A DNA stretch of 64,000 nucleotides from Mycolicibacterium xanthum (GTDB lineage Bacteria > Actinomycetota > Actinomycetes > Mycobacteriales > Mycobacteriaceae), in assembly GCF_019710635.1 (NCBI RefSeq), contig NZ_JAIFZS010000003.1:1-64000 (forward strand), written 5' to 3'. Position 1 is the stretch's first letter. Every line of letters starts with the position of its first letter. Position numbers and translations under genes: made by a program. The notes under the pieces are model-generated. The model worked only from the letters and a program-made list of their open reading frames with translations. It had not been told where the DNA came from and did not search any database. Of the stretch, positions 47,060 through 55,690 are shown in pieces.

Positions 47060-47078
47060 TAAGGTGAGCCTAACTTAA
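47060..47078. promoter_or_regulatory. IdeR iron box upstream of the DUF2470 gene
   Basis: Read on the minus strand, TTAAGTTAGGCTCACCTTA matches the IdeR consensus TTAGGTTAGGCTAACCTAA at 16 of 19 positions. It is 19 bp upstream of the DUF2470 start and overlaps a TTATCA -10-like box, the position of an IdeR repressor site. pheA is 73 bp away on the other side and has its own promoter-like TACGCT (47142-47147). Confidence 0.85.
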
Positions 47079-47150
47079 CTAGCGATGGCCAAGGCGCGCA
47101 AGGCCTTCATGCAGCGGAATGGGATTACCGCTTCGAACCGATACGCTGGA

Positions 47151-48086
47151 GTGGTGGCAGGCATCGCGTATCTCGGCCCCGAGGGAACCTTCACCGAAGC
47201 CGCCCTGCGCGCCATCGAGGCCAACGGTCTGATCCCGCAGACCGACCTGCTCGACACCCGCGGCGTCACCCCGATCCCGGCGGAGAGCACCCCGCTCGCA
47301 TTGGCGGCGGTGCGGTCCGGGCAGGCCGATTTCGCGGTCGTGCCGATCGAGAACTCGATCGACGGATCGGTGCTGCCCACGCTGGACAGCCTGGCCACCG
47401 GAACCCCGCTGCAGATCTACGCCGAGCTCACGCTCGACGTGGCGTTCGCCATCGCCGTGCGGCCCGGCCTGGCCGGCTCCGACGTGGCGACCGTCGCGGC
47501 CTTCCCGGTGGCCGCCGCCCAGGTCAAACACTGGCTGTCCGAGCATCTTGCGAAAGCTCGACTGGTTCCCGCCAATTCGAACGCCGCGGCGGCCCAGGAC
47601 GTCGCGGGCGGCCACGCCGATGCCGCGGTGACGACGGAACTGGCCGCGCGACGCTACGGGCTGGATACCCTGGCGGCGGGTGTCGTCGACGAACCCAACG
47701 CGCGCACCCGGTTCGTCCTGGTCGGCAAGCCGGCGCCACCGCCGAAGCGCACCGGGGCCGACCGCACGTCGGTGGTGCTCCGGCTGGACAACGAGCCGGG
47801 GGCCCTGGTCTCGGCGATGACGGAGCTGGCGATCCGCGACATCGATCTGACCCGCATCGAGTCCCGCCCCACCCGCACCGAGCTGGGCACCTACATGTTC
47901 TTCCTCGACTTCGTGGGCCACGTCGAGGACGACTCGGTCGCCGAGGCGCTGCGCGCACTGCACCGCCGGTGCGCCGACCTTCGCTACCTGGGGTCCTGGC
48001 CGACCGGTGACATGGTGGGCACAGCGCCGCCGGCGACGGACGAGGCCACCGCCTGGCTGGACCGGATCCGGGCGGGCCGGCCGTGA
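47151..48086 (+). CDS. pheA: Prephenate dehydratase PheA
   Basis: A 311-residue cytosolic enzyme that converts prephenate to phenylpyruvate for phenylalanine synthesis. The PDT domain carries IAYLGPEGTFTEAALR, DFAVVPIENSIDGSVLPTLD and the catalytic-site T-R-F of ARTRFVLVG (about residues 182-190). The C-terminal ACT regulatory domain (SVVLRLDNEPGALVSAMTELAIRDIDLTRIESRPTRTELG, about 205-245) has the GALV and ESRP effector motifs for phenylalanine feedback. Double GTG at 47151/47154 after TACGCT suggests a leaderless start. The open frame to 47085 would add an unconserved 22 residues. Ends in GTGA overlap with the next gene. Confidence 0.95.
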   Translation: MVAGIAYLGPEGTFTEAALRAIEANGLIPQTDLLDTRGVTPIPAESTPLALAAVRSGQADFAVVPIENSIDGSVLPTLDSLATGTPLQIYAELTLDVAFAIAVRPGLAGSDVATVAAFPVAAAQVKHWLSEHLAKARLVPANSNAAAAQDVAGGHADAAVTTELAARRYGLDTLAAGVVDEPNARTRFVLVGKPAPPPKRTGADRTSVVLRLDNEPGALVSAMTELAIRDIDLTRIESRPTRTELGTYMFFLDFVGHVEDDSVAEALRALHRRCADLRYLGSWPTGDMVGTAPPATDEATAWLDRIRAGRP

Positions 48087-48787
48087 GTGGCCGGCTGGTG
48101 CTGGTACGGCACGGACAATCACACGGCAACGTCGATCGGCGCCTGGACACCCGGCCGCCGGGCGCCGAGCTGACCGGGCTCGGCCGCGACCAGGCCCGCG
48201 CTTTCGCCCGGACCCTGGATCGGCGGCCCGGCATGATCGTGCACTCGATCGCCACCCGCGCCGTGCAGACCGCCATGGAAATCAGCGCGGCAATCAGCGC
48301 AGAGATCAGCGCCGCGGCCCGGCTGCACGAGTTCGACGGCATCCACGAGGTGCAGGTCGGCGACCTGGAGGACCGCACCGACGAGGGTGCCCACGACGAG
48401 TTCAACTCGGTGTACCGGCGTTGGCACGGTGGCGAGCTGGGCCTGGCACTGCCCGGCGGGGAGACCGGACACGACGTGCTGAACCGCTACGTCCCGGTGC
48501 TCGAGCGGCTACGCAGGCGCCACCTCGACGACGAGGGCTGGCACGACGACATCGTCGTGGTCAGCCACGGCGCGGCCATCCGCCTGGTGTCGGCGGTGCT
48601 CGCCGGAGTCGACGGACGGTTCGCGATCGACAACCACCTGGCCAACACAGAATCGGTGGTGCTGGCGCCGATCACCGACGGGCGTTGGAGTTGCCTGCGC
48701 TGGGGACGGCTGAGCCCTCCGTTCGATCCGGAACCCACCGCGGCGATCGCCGGGGATGCCGGTACCTCAGCCGACCCGATGGGCTGA
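48083..48787 (+). CDS. Histidine-phosphatase (phosphoglycerate-mutase-like) protein
   Basis: A 234-residue member of histidine-phosphatase branch 1. LVLVRHGQSHGNVDRRL holds the phospho-accepting RHG (His about residue 10), SIATRAVQTAMEI the second Arg, and DIVVVSHGAAIRLVSAVL the second catalytic His (about 155). The family includes mutases, phosphatases such as GpgP, and sugar-phosphate phosphatases; Rv3837c is its counterpart. A mutase role in glycolysis is not implied. The GTG start overlaps the pheA stop, so the two are cotranslated. Confidence 0.88.
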   Translation: MSGRLVLVRHGQSHGNVDRRLDTRPPGAELTGLGRDQARAFARTLDRRPGMIVHSIATRAVQTAMEISAAISAEISAAARLHEFDGIHEVQVGDLEDRTDEGAHDEFNSVYRRWHGGELGLALPGGETGHDVLNRYVPVLERLRRRHLDDEGWHDDIVVVSHGAAIRLVSAVLAGVDGRFAIDNHLANTESVVLAPITDGRWSCLRWGRLSPPFDPEPTAAIAGDAGTSADPMG

Positions 48788-48967
48788 CACCGCATCGGCG
48801 CTGGCGCAGGCGCACCCGACCGCCCCGCAGTCGATGTGCAGCGCATGCGCGGTGTCGGGGGTCGCACAATCGGGTTCGGTGCATTCGTCGCGCCGGTGGG
48901 GATGGTGGATCAGCGTCCCGTGGCAATGCCCGAGGCCGGCCTTGCAGGCGCGGCACTCGGCGGTCAT
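48767..48967 (-). CDS. Small Cys/His-rich protein, 66 residues
   Basis: Begins MTAECRACKAGLGHCHGTLI and continues with HHPHRRDECTEPDC and ALHIDCGAVGCACA. There are eight Cys and six His, in CxxC, CHxH and CxxxxC spacings, which suggests a zinc- or metal-binding mini-protein. ATG 48967 follows a GGGTC region with no strong Shine-Dalgarno. It overlaps the end of the phosphatase gene by 21 bp (convergent). Located downstream of the Rv3836-like gene, in the same direction. Confidence 0.7.
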   Translation of the reverse strand: MTAECRACKAGLGHCHGTLIHHPHRRDECTEPDCATPDTAHALHIDCGAVGCACASADAVSAHRVG

Positions 48968-49022
48968 GACCCGTTCATAGCACCCCGGGGCCCCACGGCG
49001 GGGTTGCCGCGCGGCGCACCGG

Positions 49023-49373
49023 TCAGGCCCAGCCCAGTTCGTGCAACCGGTCGTCATCGATGCCGAAGTGGTGGGCGATCTCGTGGATCACCGTGACCCG
49101 CACCTCGTCGACGACCTCGTCGTCGCTGTGGCAGAAATCCAGCAGCGCCTCGCGGTAGATCGTGATCGTGTCCGGCAGCGACCCGGCGTACCAGGAGTCC
49201 CGTTCGGTCAACGCGACACCCTCGTACAGGCCGAGCAGATCCGGCTCGTCGGGATGGCGGTCGGCGACCAGGACCACGACGTTGTCGATGGCCGCGGCCA
49301 ACCTGGGCGGGATCAGGTCCAGCGCATCGCCGACCAACTCCTCGAACCGTTGCGGAGTCATCCGCACGGCCAC
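49023..49373 (-). CDS. Minimal zinc metallopeptidase (zincin, Rv3836-like)
   Basis: A 116-residue possible zinc metallopeptidase of the DUF1025/MPN-like minimal type. The HExxH is VTVIHEIAHHFGIDDDRLHELGW with the third ligand His/Asp seven residues later (HExxHxxGxxD), about residues 94-113. MTPQRFEELVGDALDLIPPRL is the usual N-terminal helix. No signal peptide. The start may be 49373 or the ATG at 49361 (MTPQRF). The 4-bp gap from the upstream septum-formation-like gene suggests one operon. Confidence 0.87.
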   Translation of the reverse strand: MAVRMTPQRFEELVGDALDLIPPRLAAAIDNVVVLVADRHPDEPDLLGLYEGVALTERDSWYAGSLPDTITIYREALLDFCHSDDEVVDEVRVTVIHEIAHHFGIDDDRLHELGWA

Positions 49374-49377
49374 GCGA

Positions 49378-50757
49378 TCAGATCCCCGGCGGCGGAGGTG
49401 CCGGCGGGAGCGGCTCGGCCGGCGGTGGCGGCAGCAACGGGCCGGGCGGCGGCACTGCGGCAGGCGGCAGGGCCGGATCCGGCGGCGGAGGTGGCGGCAC
49501 CTCGACCGGCGGTGGCGGCGGGCCGTTGAGGAAGGTGTTGCCCTGCGGGGGCGGGGCGTCGGCAGGCGCGGGCGCCTGCTCGGGCTGCGATCCCGTTCCG
49601 GTGGACAGCTGCGGCATGTGCTCGGTCTGCTGGCTCGGGCTCTGGCTGTAGGTCGACTGGGACGAACTGCCCGAAGAGGACGAGGACGACGAGGACGAAC
49701 CCCCGTCCGGAATCGGGATCGGCGGCAGGTTCAGCCGCTCGACCGGGATGTCCGGCGGCGGCACCGGCGGCTGCCCGTTGATCATCAGCGGTCCCTTGGC
49801 GCTGTTGAGCAGCGTCGACCAGCCGCCGTTGCCCAGTGTGGCGCCGATGCTGCAGGACACCTGCTTGCTTCCGGCCGACCAGCTCGGCAGCGAGACCGTG
49901 CTGTAGATCAGGGTCAGCGTCGTGTTGCGCAGCTGGATAGGCGCCAGGTAGGCGTCGGTCAGCTTGGTACAGGTGTCCTTGATGAAGGTGTCCTGGTCGG
50001 GCTCCGACGGCAGCGCGTCGGGGAATTTCTCGGCCAGATTGACCGCTCCGGTCACCTCCATCGAGTGCGGCGCCGCACAGTCGATCGGGATGTCGGTGGG
50101 CTGGTTGGTGGCCGGGTCGATGCCCAGGCAAGTGCCCGGCGGCCACACCTTGGACTGGTCGATCTCGGCGACCCTGCCGGCGAACGCCAGCTGCTGATTG
50201 TTGGGACCGGGCAGCTGCAGGCCGCACAGCACCCGGCGCTCGCCGTTGGCCCGCCAGGCCTTGTCGCCCGACCACAGCATGCTGACCGAGTAGCGGCTGT
50301 TGGGGTCGAACCGGGCGCCCAGGTAGCGCTTGACCGCCGCCGAGCACTGCTCCTGGCTGATCTGCTGGATGCGGGCGGGCGACGGCGGAGCGGCGTCGGT
50401 GCCGTACTCGCTGCCGGGAAACGCACCCATGTCCACCGACTCGGCGACCTCGAAACGGTGCTCGGCGCCGCAGTCGACGATCTCGGCGGCATCGGGGGTG
50501 CGATCCGGCCAGTTGAGGCAGTCGCCGCTCTTGGCGTGGTCGAACGTGTCGTTGCCCCGGGGGCCGAGCGAGATCGCGTTGGCGGTCAGCCCGCCCGAGC
50601 GGTCGGCCTGCGGCAGCACCGTGATCACACCGGCGATCAGCAGGCCGCCCAGGGCCGTGAGCAGCAGCGCACGCCGCGTCGACTCGGCCCGCAGGCTGCG
50701 CCACCAGTGGGTCGAGTCGTTCTCTTCGCGTTCGGATCCCTCCACCATCTGCTCCAT
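49378..50757 (-). CDS. Membrane-anchored septum-formation-like protein (Rv3835-like)
   Basis: A 459-residue type II membrane protein. A short cytosolic start ([18 protein letters not shown]) is followed by a transmembrane helix ([20 protein letters not shown], about residues 29-48). The extracytoplasmic part holds two septum_form-like modules with paired cysteines ([54 protein letters not shown]) repeated about 130 residues apart. A long Ser/Gln- and Pro-rich C-terminus includes a run of nine Ser. Each module has the C-x(n)-V-x-C-x2-H-x3-V pattern. The role in septation is inferred only from the domain name. ATG 50757 was chosen; second ATG at 50748. Confidence 0.83.
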   Translation of the reverse strand: MEQMVEGSEREENDSTHWWRSLRAESTRRALLLTALGGLLIAGVITVLPQADRSGGLTANAISLGPRGNDTFDHAKSGDCLNWPDRTPDAAEIVDCGAEHRFEVAESVDMGAFPGSEYGTDAAPPSPARIQQISQEQCSAAVKRYLGARFDPNSRYSVSMLWSGDKAWRANGERRVLCGLQLPGPNNQQLAFAGRVAEIDQSKVWPPGTCLGIDPATNQPTDIPIDCAAPHSMEVTGAVNLAEKFPDALPSEPDQDTFIKDTCTKLTDAYLAPIQLRNTTLTLIYSTVSLPSWSAGSKQVSCSIGATLGNGGWSTLLNSAKGPLMINGQPPVPPPDIPVERLNLPPIPIPDGGSSSSSSSSSGSSSQSTYSQSPSQQTEHMPQLSTGTGSQPEQAPAPADAPPPQGNTFLNGPPPPPVEVPPPPPPDPALPPAAVPPPGPLLPPPPAEPLPPAPPPPGI

Positions 50758-50851
50758 TGTGACAGGCGTGTCACATGCAGCGACAAGTGATGCAGTTGTA
50801 ACGTTGTGCGGCTGCGCCGGCTCCCGGGCCGACCCCGTAGGGTTGCCCGAT

Positions 50852-52108
50852 GTGATCGACCTCAAGGTGCTGCGAGACAACCCGGACGCGGTGCGCGCAT
50901 CGCAACAGGCCCGTGGTGAGGACCCCGCTCTCGTCGATGCGCTCGCCGCGGCGGACACCGCCCGCCGGTCCGCCGTGTCGGCCGCGGACAACCTGCGTGC
51001 CGAGCAGAAGTCGGCCAGCAAGTCGATCGGCAAGGCGTCGCCCGACGAGCGGCCGGCGCTGCTGGCCGCGGCCAAGCAGCTCGCGGAGCGGGTCAAGGCG
51101 GCCGAAGCCGCCCAGGCCGAGGCCGAAAAGGCTTACACCGCGGCGCATATGGCGATCTCGAACATCATCGTCGACGGCGTCCCCGCCGGCGGCGAGGACG
51201 ACTTCGTGGTGTTGGACACCGTCGGTGAGCCGCCCACGATCGCCGATGCGAAGGACCACCTCGAGCTGGGCGAATCGCTCGGGCTGATCGACATGGAGCG
51301 CGGCGCGAAGGTGTCGGGCAGCCGCTTCTACTTCCTCACCGGGGCGGGGGCGCTGCTGCAGCTGGGCCTGTTCCAGCTCGCGGTGCGGGTGGCCACCGAG
51401 AACGGCTTCACGTTGATGATCCCGCCGGTGCTGGTGCGGCCCGAGGTGATGGCCGGCACCGGTTTCCTGGGCGCGCACGCCGACGAGGTCTACCGGGTCG
51501 AGGCCGACGATCTGTACCTGGTCGGGACCTCCGAGGTGCCGCTGGCCGGCTACCACGCCGACGAGATCCTCGACCTGTCGGCCGGGCCGCTGCGGTATGC
51601 CGGCTGGTCGTCGTGCTTCCGGCGGGAGGCCGGCAGCTACGGCAAGGACACCCGCGGCATCATCCGGGTGCACCAGTTCGACAAGGTCGAGGGCTTCGTC
51701 TACTGCAGGCCCGCGGACGCCGAGGACGAACACGAGCGCCTGCTGGGCTGGCAGCGTCAGATGCTCGCCCACATCGAGGTGCCCTACCGGGTGATCGACA
51801 TCGCCGCGGGTGATCTCGGATCCTCGGCGGCGCGCAAGTTCGACTGCGAGGCGTGGGTGCCGACGCAGAACACGTATCGCGAGCTGACGTCGACGTCGAA
51901 CTGCACGACGTTCCAGGCCCGCCGGCTGTCGGTGCGCTACCGCGACGAGAACGGCAAGCCGCAGACCGCCGCCACGCTCAACGGCACGCTGGCCACCACC
52001 CGGTGGCTGGTGGCGATCCTGGAGAACCACCAGCGGCCCGACGGAAGCGTGCGCGTGCCCGCGGCCCTCGTGCCGTACGTCGGAACCGAGGTACTCGAGC
52101 CGAAGTAG
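50852..52108 (+). CDS. serS: Seryl-tRNA synthetase
   Basis: A 418-residue class II aminoacyl-tRNA synthetase that charges tRNA-Ser. The N-terminal coiled-coil arm spans about residues 28-105 ([20 protein letters not shown] to [11 protein letters not shown]). The catalytic core has motif 2 ([32 protein letters not shown]) and motif 3 ([16 protein letters not shown]). The serine-binding [15 protein letters not shown] is present. The GTG at 50852 begins [15 protein letters not shown], as in the family, with TAGGGT 8 nt upstream and no Shine-Dalgarno, hence probably leaderless. Confidence 0.98.
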   Translation: MIDLKVLRDNPDAVRASQQARGEDPALVDALAAADTARRSAVSAADNLRAEQKSASKSIGKASPDERPALLAAAKQLAERVKAAEAAQAEAEKAYTAAHMAISNIIVDGVPAGGEDDFVVLDTVGEPPTIADAKDHLELGESLGLIDMERGAKVSGSRFYFLTGAGALLQLGLFQLAVRVATENGFTLMIPPVLVRPEVMAGTGFLGAHADEVYRVEADDLYLVGTSEVPLAGYHADEILDLSAGPLRYAGWSSCFRREAGSYGKDTRGIIRVHQFDKVEGFVYCRPADAEDEHERLLGWQRQMLAHIEVPYRVIDIAAGDLGSSAARKFDCEAWVPTQNTYRELTSTSNCTTFQARRLSVRYRDENGKPQTAATLNGTLATTRWLVAILENHQRPDGSVRVPAALVPYVGTEVLEPK

Positions 52109-52116
52109 TACCCGGC

Positions 52117-52458
52117 CTAGCGCTGATCCGCCAGCAGGTCGTCGAGCAGTTCGAGGAACTGCCCGGGGCGCACCGGTGTGCACGCCGGATGTGGGTAGTT
52201 GTCGGACACGTCGAGGGTGACCAGCGTCGACTTCAGCGGTCGATGGACGTCCAACGGCAGCCAGCGGCGCAGATCCGAGCTGCCCCACAGCCGGAAGCGC
52301 TGCACGAACAGGCCCAGTGGGGTGGCCTGGTAGCCACGGATGTCGCGCAGCGGGATCACCTTGGAGGTCCCCGACGGGAAGTGATAGCGGCGCAGCGTCA
52401 GGGCCTCGCGATCCAGCTGGATCAGCCCGTCGTCGTAGAAGCGGTGCGGCTGGCTCAT
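52117..52458 (-). CDS. Small PH-like domain protein
   Basis: A 113-residue protein that looks like a bacterial pleckstrin-homology fold: strands FYDDGLIQLDREALTLRRYHF, SKVIPLRDIRGYQATPL, FVQRFRLWGSSDLRRWLPLD, STLVTLDVSDNYPHPACTPVRP, and a closing helix GQFLELLDDLLADQR. No catalytic motif. It is separated from the MBL-Rieske gene by only 4 bp on the same strand and is probably its cotranscribed partner. Function unknown. Confidence 0.75.
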   Translation of the reverse strand: MSQPHRFYDDGLIQLDREALTLRRYHFPSGTSKVIPLRDIRGYQATPLGLFVQRFRLWGSSDLRRWLPLDVHRPLKSTLVTLDVSDNYPHPACTPVRPGQFLELLDDLLADQR

Positions 52459-52462
52459 CGGG

Positions 52463-54025
52463 TCACCGCCTGGTCGACCGCAGCTCGTGGCCCTTGCTGG
52501 TCAGGCACCGTCCGTTGGTCAGACTCCACTGCCAGCCGTGCAGATTGCAGGTCAGGGTGTCCCCCTCGACCACGCCGAACGTGGACAGGTCGGCCTTCAG
52601 GTGCGGGCAGCGGCGCTGGATCTCCCAGCCGTCGAGCTCGATCGACGCGCTGTCGTCATGCGCCTCGGCGAACCAGCCGTCGGCATAGGCGATCCGCTCG
52701 TCGGTCAGGCACTTGAAGAACGTGTAGAGGTACTCGTTGTACCCGCCGACCCGCCACGCCGAGAACCGGGTGGACAGGAAAATCGTGTTGACCCAGTCCG
52801 GTTCGCGGTCGCGCACCACCGTGCGGACCAGTTCCGGGGCGATCGCGAATCCGTAGCGGAACTTCTCGTCCGGGATCGGGCCGCGCACCACCCGCTTGGG
52901 GAAGTCCAGTACCACCGTCTCGTCGTGGCCGCCGCCACGCAGCCGCAGCTCGACCGGGTATCCGATGCCGTCACAGATCTGGTCGCTGGCGGCCATGATC
53001 GGCTCGAACAGTTCGCGCAGCGGCTCCAGCAGCGGCTCCCCGGCCGCGGGTGCCCAGCCGCTCTTCTCGGCGGCCAGCACCGGGGCCATCCGCTCGGCGT
53101 AGGCCGCGATGTAGTCGGCCTTGCCCGGGCCGAAGATCGCGTGCACCTCGTCGTCGGGCAGCGGATGGGTCAGCGAGTCCAGGTTCGAGCCGGTGAAGGT
53201 GGCCGCCGAACCGGGGATCATCGACAGCCCGCCGTCGTGACCGTGCGAGCGCATCTGCTCCAGGAACACCTCCTGGTCGGGGAAGATGTTCGCCGGGTCG
53301 CCGTGGTCGTCGTTGAGGTCGCGCAGCGCGGGGTCCAGGAAACACGGCGGACCCGCCGACGGGATCACCCAGGTGGCCGCGACCTGCGCGATGTACTGCC
53401 GGCAGCGGTCCATCTGGCGCTGCCGCTTCTGCACGCCGAAGGCCTCCTTGGCGCGGGCGGGCATGTCGTAGACCATCGGGTACCAGATGGCCCCGGAGTA
53501 CTGCAGCATGTGCACGTCGATCTGGCCGAAGTCGGTGTGCAGCACATCGAGGTCGACGGGCCGGGCGTCGTTCATGTTGAACAGGGTGGTCTCGCCGTCG
53601 TCGACGACCAGGGCGGAGTCGCCGATCGGGCCGTCGGCGGGCGCGCGCAGCGCGATGACCATCACGTCCAGGTCTCCGGTGGGGCCGCTGACCCGGTGCT
53701 TGACCGAATCGGTCGTCTCGAGGAACCGGTGGAAGCCGAGGTTCTCCAGTTCGCGGCGCAGATCGGGCACCGGGAAGTCCGGCAACAGCACCACGGCGTC
53801 CTTGTTGACGTGCTCGCTCAGGTTCTGCGGATCGAAATGGTCCTTGTGCAGGTGCGAGACGTAGAGGTAGTCGACATCCCCCAGCGCCGCCCAGTCGAGC
53901 GCGCTGTTGTCGGGAAACGGGAACCAGGACCCGAAGTAGGCCGGGTTGACCCATGGGTCGCACAGGATGCTGCCGGCCTTGGTGTCGATCCGGAATCCGG
54001 CATGTCCGACGCTGGTGACCTGCAC
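52463..54025 (-). CDS. Metallo-beta-lactamase-fold / Rieske [2Fe-2S] fusion protein
   Basis: The 520-residue protein joins an N-terminal UlaG-like metallo-hydrolase domain to a C-terminal Rieske domain. The MBL metal motif is LYVSHLHKDHFDPQNL (HxHxDH, about residues 56-68), with SALVVDDGETTLFNMNDARP following. The Rieske ligands are RRCPHLKAD (CxH, about 468) and LTCNLHGWQW (CxxH, about 489). The same domain pair occurs in CMP-N-acetylneuraminate hydroxylase, with Rieske at the other end, so an oxygenase on a sugar-phosphate-like or phospholipid substrate is conceivable. There is no electron-transfer partner beside it. GTG 54025. Confidence 0.87.
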   Translation of the reverse strand: MQVTSVGHAGFRIDTKAGSILCDPWVNPAYFGSWFPFPDNSALDWAALGDVDYLYVSHLHKDHFDPQNLSEHVNKDAVVLLPDFPVPDLRRELENLGFHRFLETTDSVKHRVSGPTGDLDVMVIALRAPADGPIGDSALVVDDGETTLFNMNDARPVDLDVLHTDFGQIDVHMLQYSGAIWYPMVYDMPARAKEAFGVQKRQRQMDRCRQYIAQVAATWVIPSAGPPCFLDPALRDLNDDHGDPANIFPDQEVFLEQMRSHGHDGGLSMIPGSAATFTGSNLDSLTHPLPDDEVHAIFGPGKADYIAAYAERMAPVLAAEKSGWAPAAGEPLLEPLRELFEPIMAASDQICDGIGYPVELRLRGGGHDETVVLDFPKRVVRGPIPDEKFRYGFAIAPELVRTVVRDREPDWVNTIFLSTRFSAWRVGGYNEYLYTFFKCLTDERIAYADGWFAEAHDDSASIELDGWEIQRRCPHLKADLSTFGVVEGDTLTCNLHGWQWSLTNGRCLTSKGHELRSTRR

Positions 54026-54135
54026 GAATACCCCTTCTGTCGGCGAGCCTGGGGCTGCGGGCCCCGTTCGGCAGCTTAGCCGGGCGGTCCCGGTGCGTCG
54101 TCACGGCCGGCCGGCGACCGGGCTCGTCCCGCGCT

Positions 54136-54939
54136 GTGGCCCGCACTACGCTGGCGGTTGTGGAACCGGTATACGGCACCGTCATCCAGCTCGCCCGACT
54201 GGTGTGGTGGGCCCAGGGGCTGAAATTCACCGTCACCGGGGTGGAGAACCTGCCGCGCACCGGCGGCGCGGTGATCGCGATCAACCACACCAGCTACTTC
54301 GACTTCACCTTCGCCGGGCTGCCCGCCTACCGGCAGCATCTCGGCCGCAAGGTGCGGTTCATGGCCAAGCGGGAGGTCTTCGACCACAAGGTGACCGGCC
54401 CCATCATGCGCAGCCTGCGGCACATCGAGGTGGACCGCGACAGCGGTTCGGCCTCCTTCGACCAGGCCTGCCGCAAGCTCAAAGAGGGCGAGCTGGTCGG
54501 CGTCTATCCGGAGGCGACTATCAGCCGCAGCTTCGAGATCAAGGAGTTCAAATCGGGTGCGGCCCGGATGGCGATCGCGGCGGGGGTGCCGATCGTGCCC
54601 CACATCGTCTGGGGCGCGCAGCGGATCTGGACCAAGGGCCACCCGAAGAACATGTGGCGCCCGAAGGTGCCGATCTCGGTGGCGGTGGGCGCCCCCATCG
54701 AGCCCACGCTGCCGGCGGCAGACCTGACCGCGCTGCTGCATTCGCGCATGCAGCATCTGCTCGGGCAGGTCCAGGACGCCTACGGCCCGCACCCGCCGGG
54801 CGCGTTCTGGGTTCCGCATCGGCTCGGTGGTGGTGCGCCGTCGCTGGCCGAGGCGAATCGGATGGACGCCGAGGAGGCGGCCGCCCGCGCTGCGGCGCGC
54901 GCCGAGCGGGACGGTGGGTCGACCGAGGCGCCGGGGTAG
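54136..54939 (+). CDS. PlsC-type 1-acyl-glycerol-phosphate acyltransferase (first of pair)
   Basis: A 267-residue membrane-associated acyltransferase of the LPLAT/AGPAT superfamily. Motif I is AINHTSYFDFTFAGL (H-x4-D, about residues 52-66), motif II is RHIEVDRDSGSASF, motif III is GVYPEATISRSFEIKEFKSGAARMA (about 120-145) and motif IV is VPIVPHIVWG. It probably acylates lysophosphatidate or a mycobacterial glycolipid. GTG 54136 was kept; a GTG at 54160 (VEPVYG) aligns better with the start of the neighbouring paralogue. It is 4 bp from its paralogue, matching the Rv3816c-Rv3814c cluster of tandem acyltransferases. Confidence 0.9.
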   Translation: MARTTLAVVEPVYGTVIQLARLVWWAQGLKFTVTGVENLPRTGGAVIAINHTSYFDFTFAGLPAYRQHLGRKVRFMAKREVFDHKVTGPIMRSLRHIEVDRDSGSASFDQACRKLKEGELVGVYPEATISRSFEIKEFKSGAARMAIAAGVPIVPHIVWGAQRIWTKGHPKNMWRPKVPISVAVGAPIEPTLPAADLTALLHSRMQHLLGQVQDAYGPHPPGAFWVPHRLGGGAPSLAEANRMDAEEAAARAAARAERDGGSTEAPG

Positions 54940-54943
54940 CCCG

Positions 54944-55690
54944 ATGGAACCGGTCTTCCGCACGCTGGAAATCGTGGCGAAAACGGCGGTCCGGGCCAAC
55001 GGGACACGGATCACCTTCCACGGACTGCAGAACATGCCCGCCGCCGGTGGCGCGGTCATCGCGATCAACCACACCTCCTACCTCGACTGGCTGCCCGCCG
55101 CGCTGGCCGCCAACCGACGCGGGCGGCGCATGCGGTTCATGATCAAGGCTGAGATGGGCGACGTGGCGATCGTCGGCTGGCTGATCCGGCACACCAAGAC
55201 GATCCCGGTGGATCGCACCGCCGGGTCGGGCGCCTATTCGGTGGCGGTGCAGTCGCTGCGCGACGGCGAGATCGTCGGCGTGTACCCGGAGGCCACGATC
55301 AGCCGTAGCTTCGAGCTCAAGGAGTTCAAGACGGGCGCGGCGCGGATGGCGGTGGATGCGCAGGTGCCGATCGTCCCGGTGATCGTCTGGGGGGCGCACC
55401 GGATGTGGACCAAGGACCACCCGAGGGCGCTGGGACGCAAGAAGATCCCGATCACGGTGGCGGTCGGGGAACCGATCGCGCCCACCGGCACCGTCGAGGA
55501 GCTCGATGCCACACTGCGCGCGGCGATGACTCGGCTGCTGCATGATGTGCAGGCCGGATATCCGCAGCCGAAAGGAGCGTTCTGGGTGCCACGCCGACTT
55601 GGGGGAGCCGCGCCGACGCCCGCCGAGGCCAAGGTCCTCGACGAGGCCGAGCTGGCCGAGCGTGCCCGCAGGCGGGCCGATCCGGCATGA
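54944..55690 (+). CDS. PlsC-type acyltransferase (second of pair)
   Basis: A 248-residue paralogue of the preceding protein, sharing AINHTSY-D (about residues 39-47), KTIPVDRTAGSGAYSVAVQSLRDGE, GVYPEATISRSFELKEFKTGAARMA (about 107-131) and PIVPVIVWGAHRMWTKDHPRALG. The H-x4-D and PEGT-like (PEAT) motifs are intact, so both copies should be active. The near-identity of motif III and the C-terminal FWVPRRLGG suggests a recent tandem duplication. It ends with an ATGA overlap with the HAD phosphatase gene. Confidence 0.9.
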   Translation: MEPVFRTLEIVAKTAVRANGTRITFHGLQNMPAAGGAVIAINHTSYLDWLPAALAANRRGRRMRFMIKAEMGDVAIVGWLIRHTKTIPVDRTAGSGAYSVAVQSLRDGEIVGVYPEATISRSFELKEFKTGAARMAVDAQVPIVPVIVWGAHRMWTKDHPRALGRKKIPITVAVGEPIAPTGTVEELDATLRAAMTRLLHDVQAGYPQPKGAFWVPRRLGGAAPTPAEAKVLDEAELAERARRRADPA

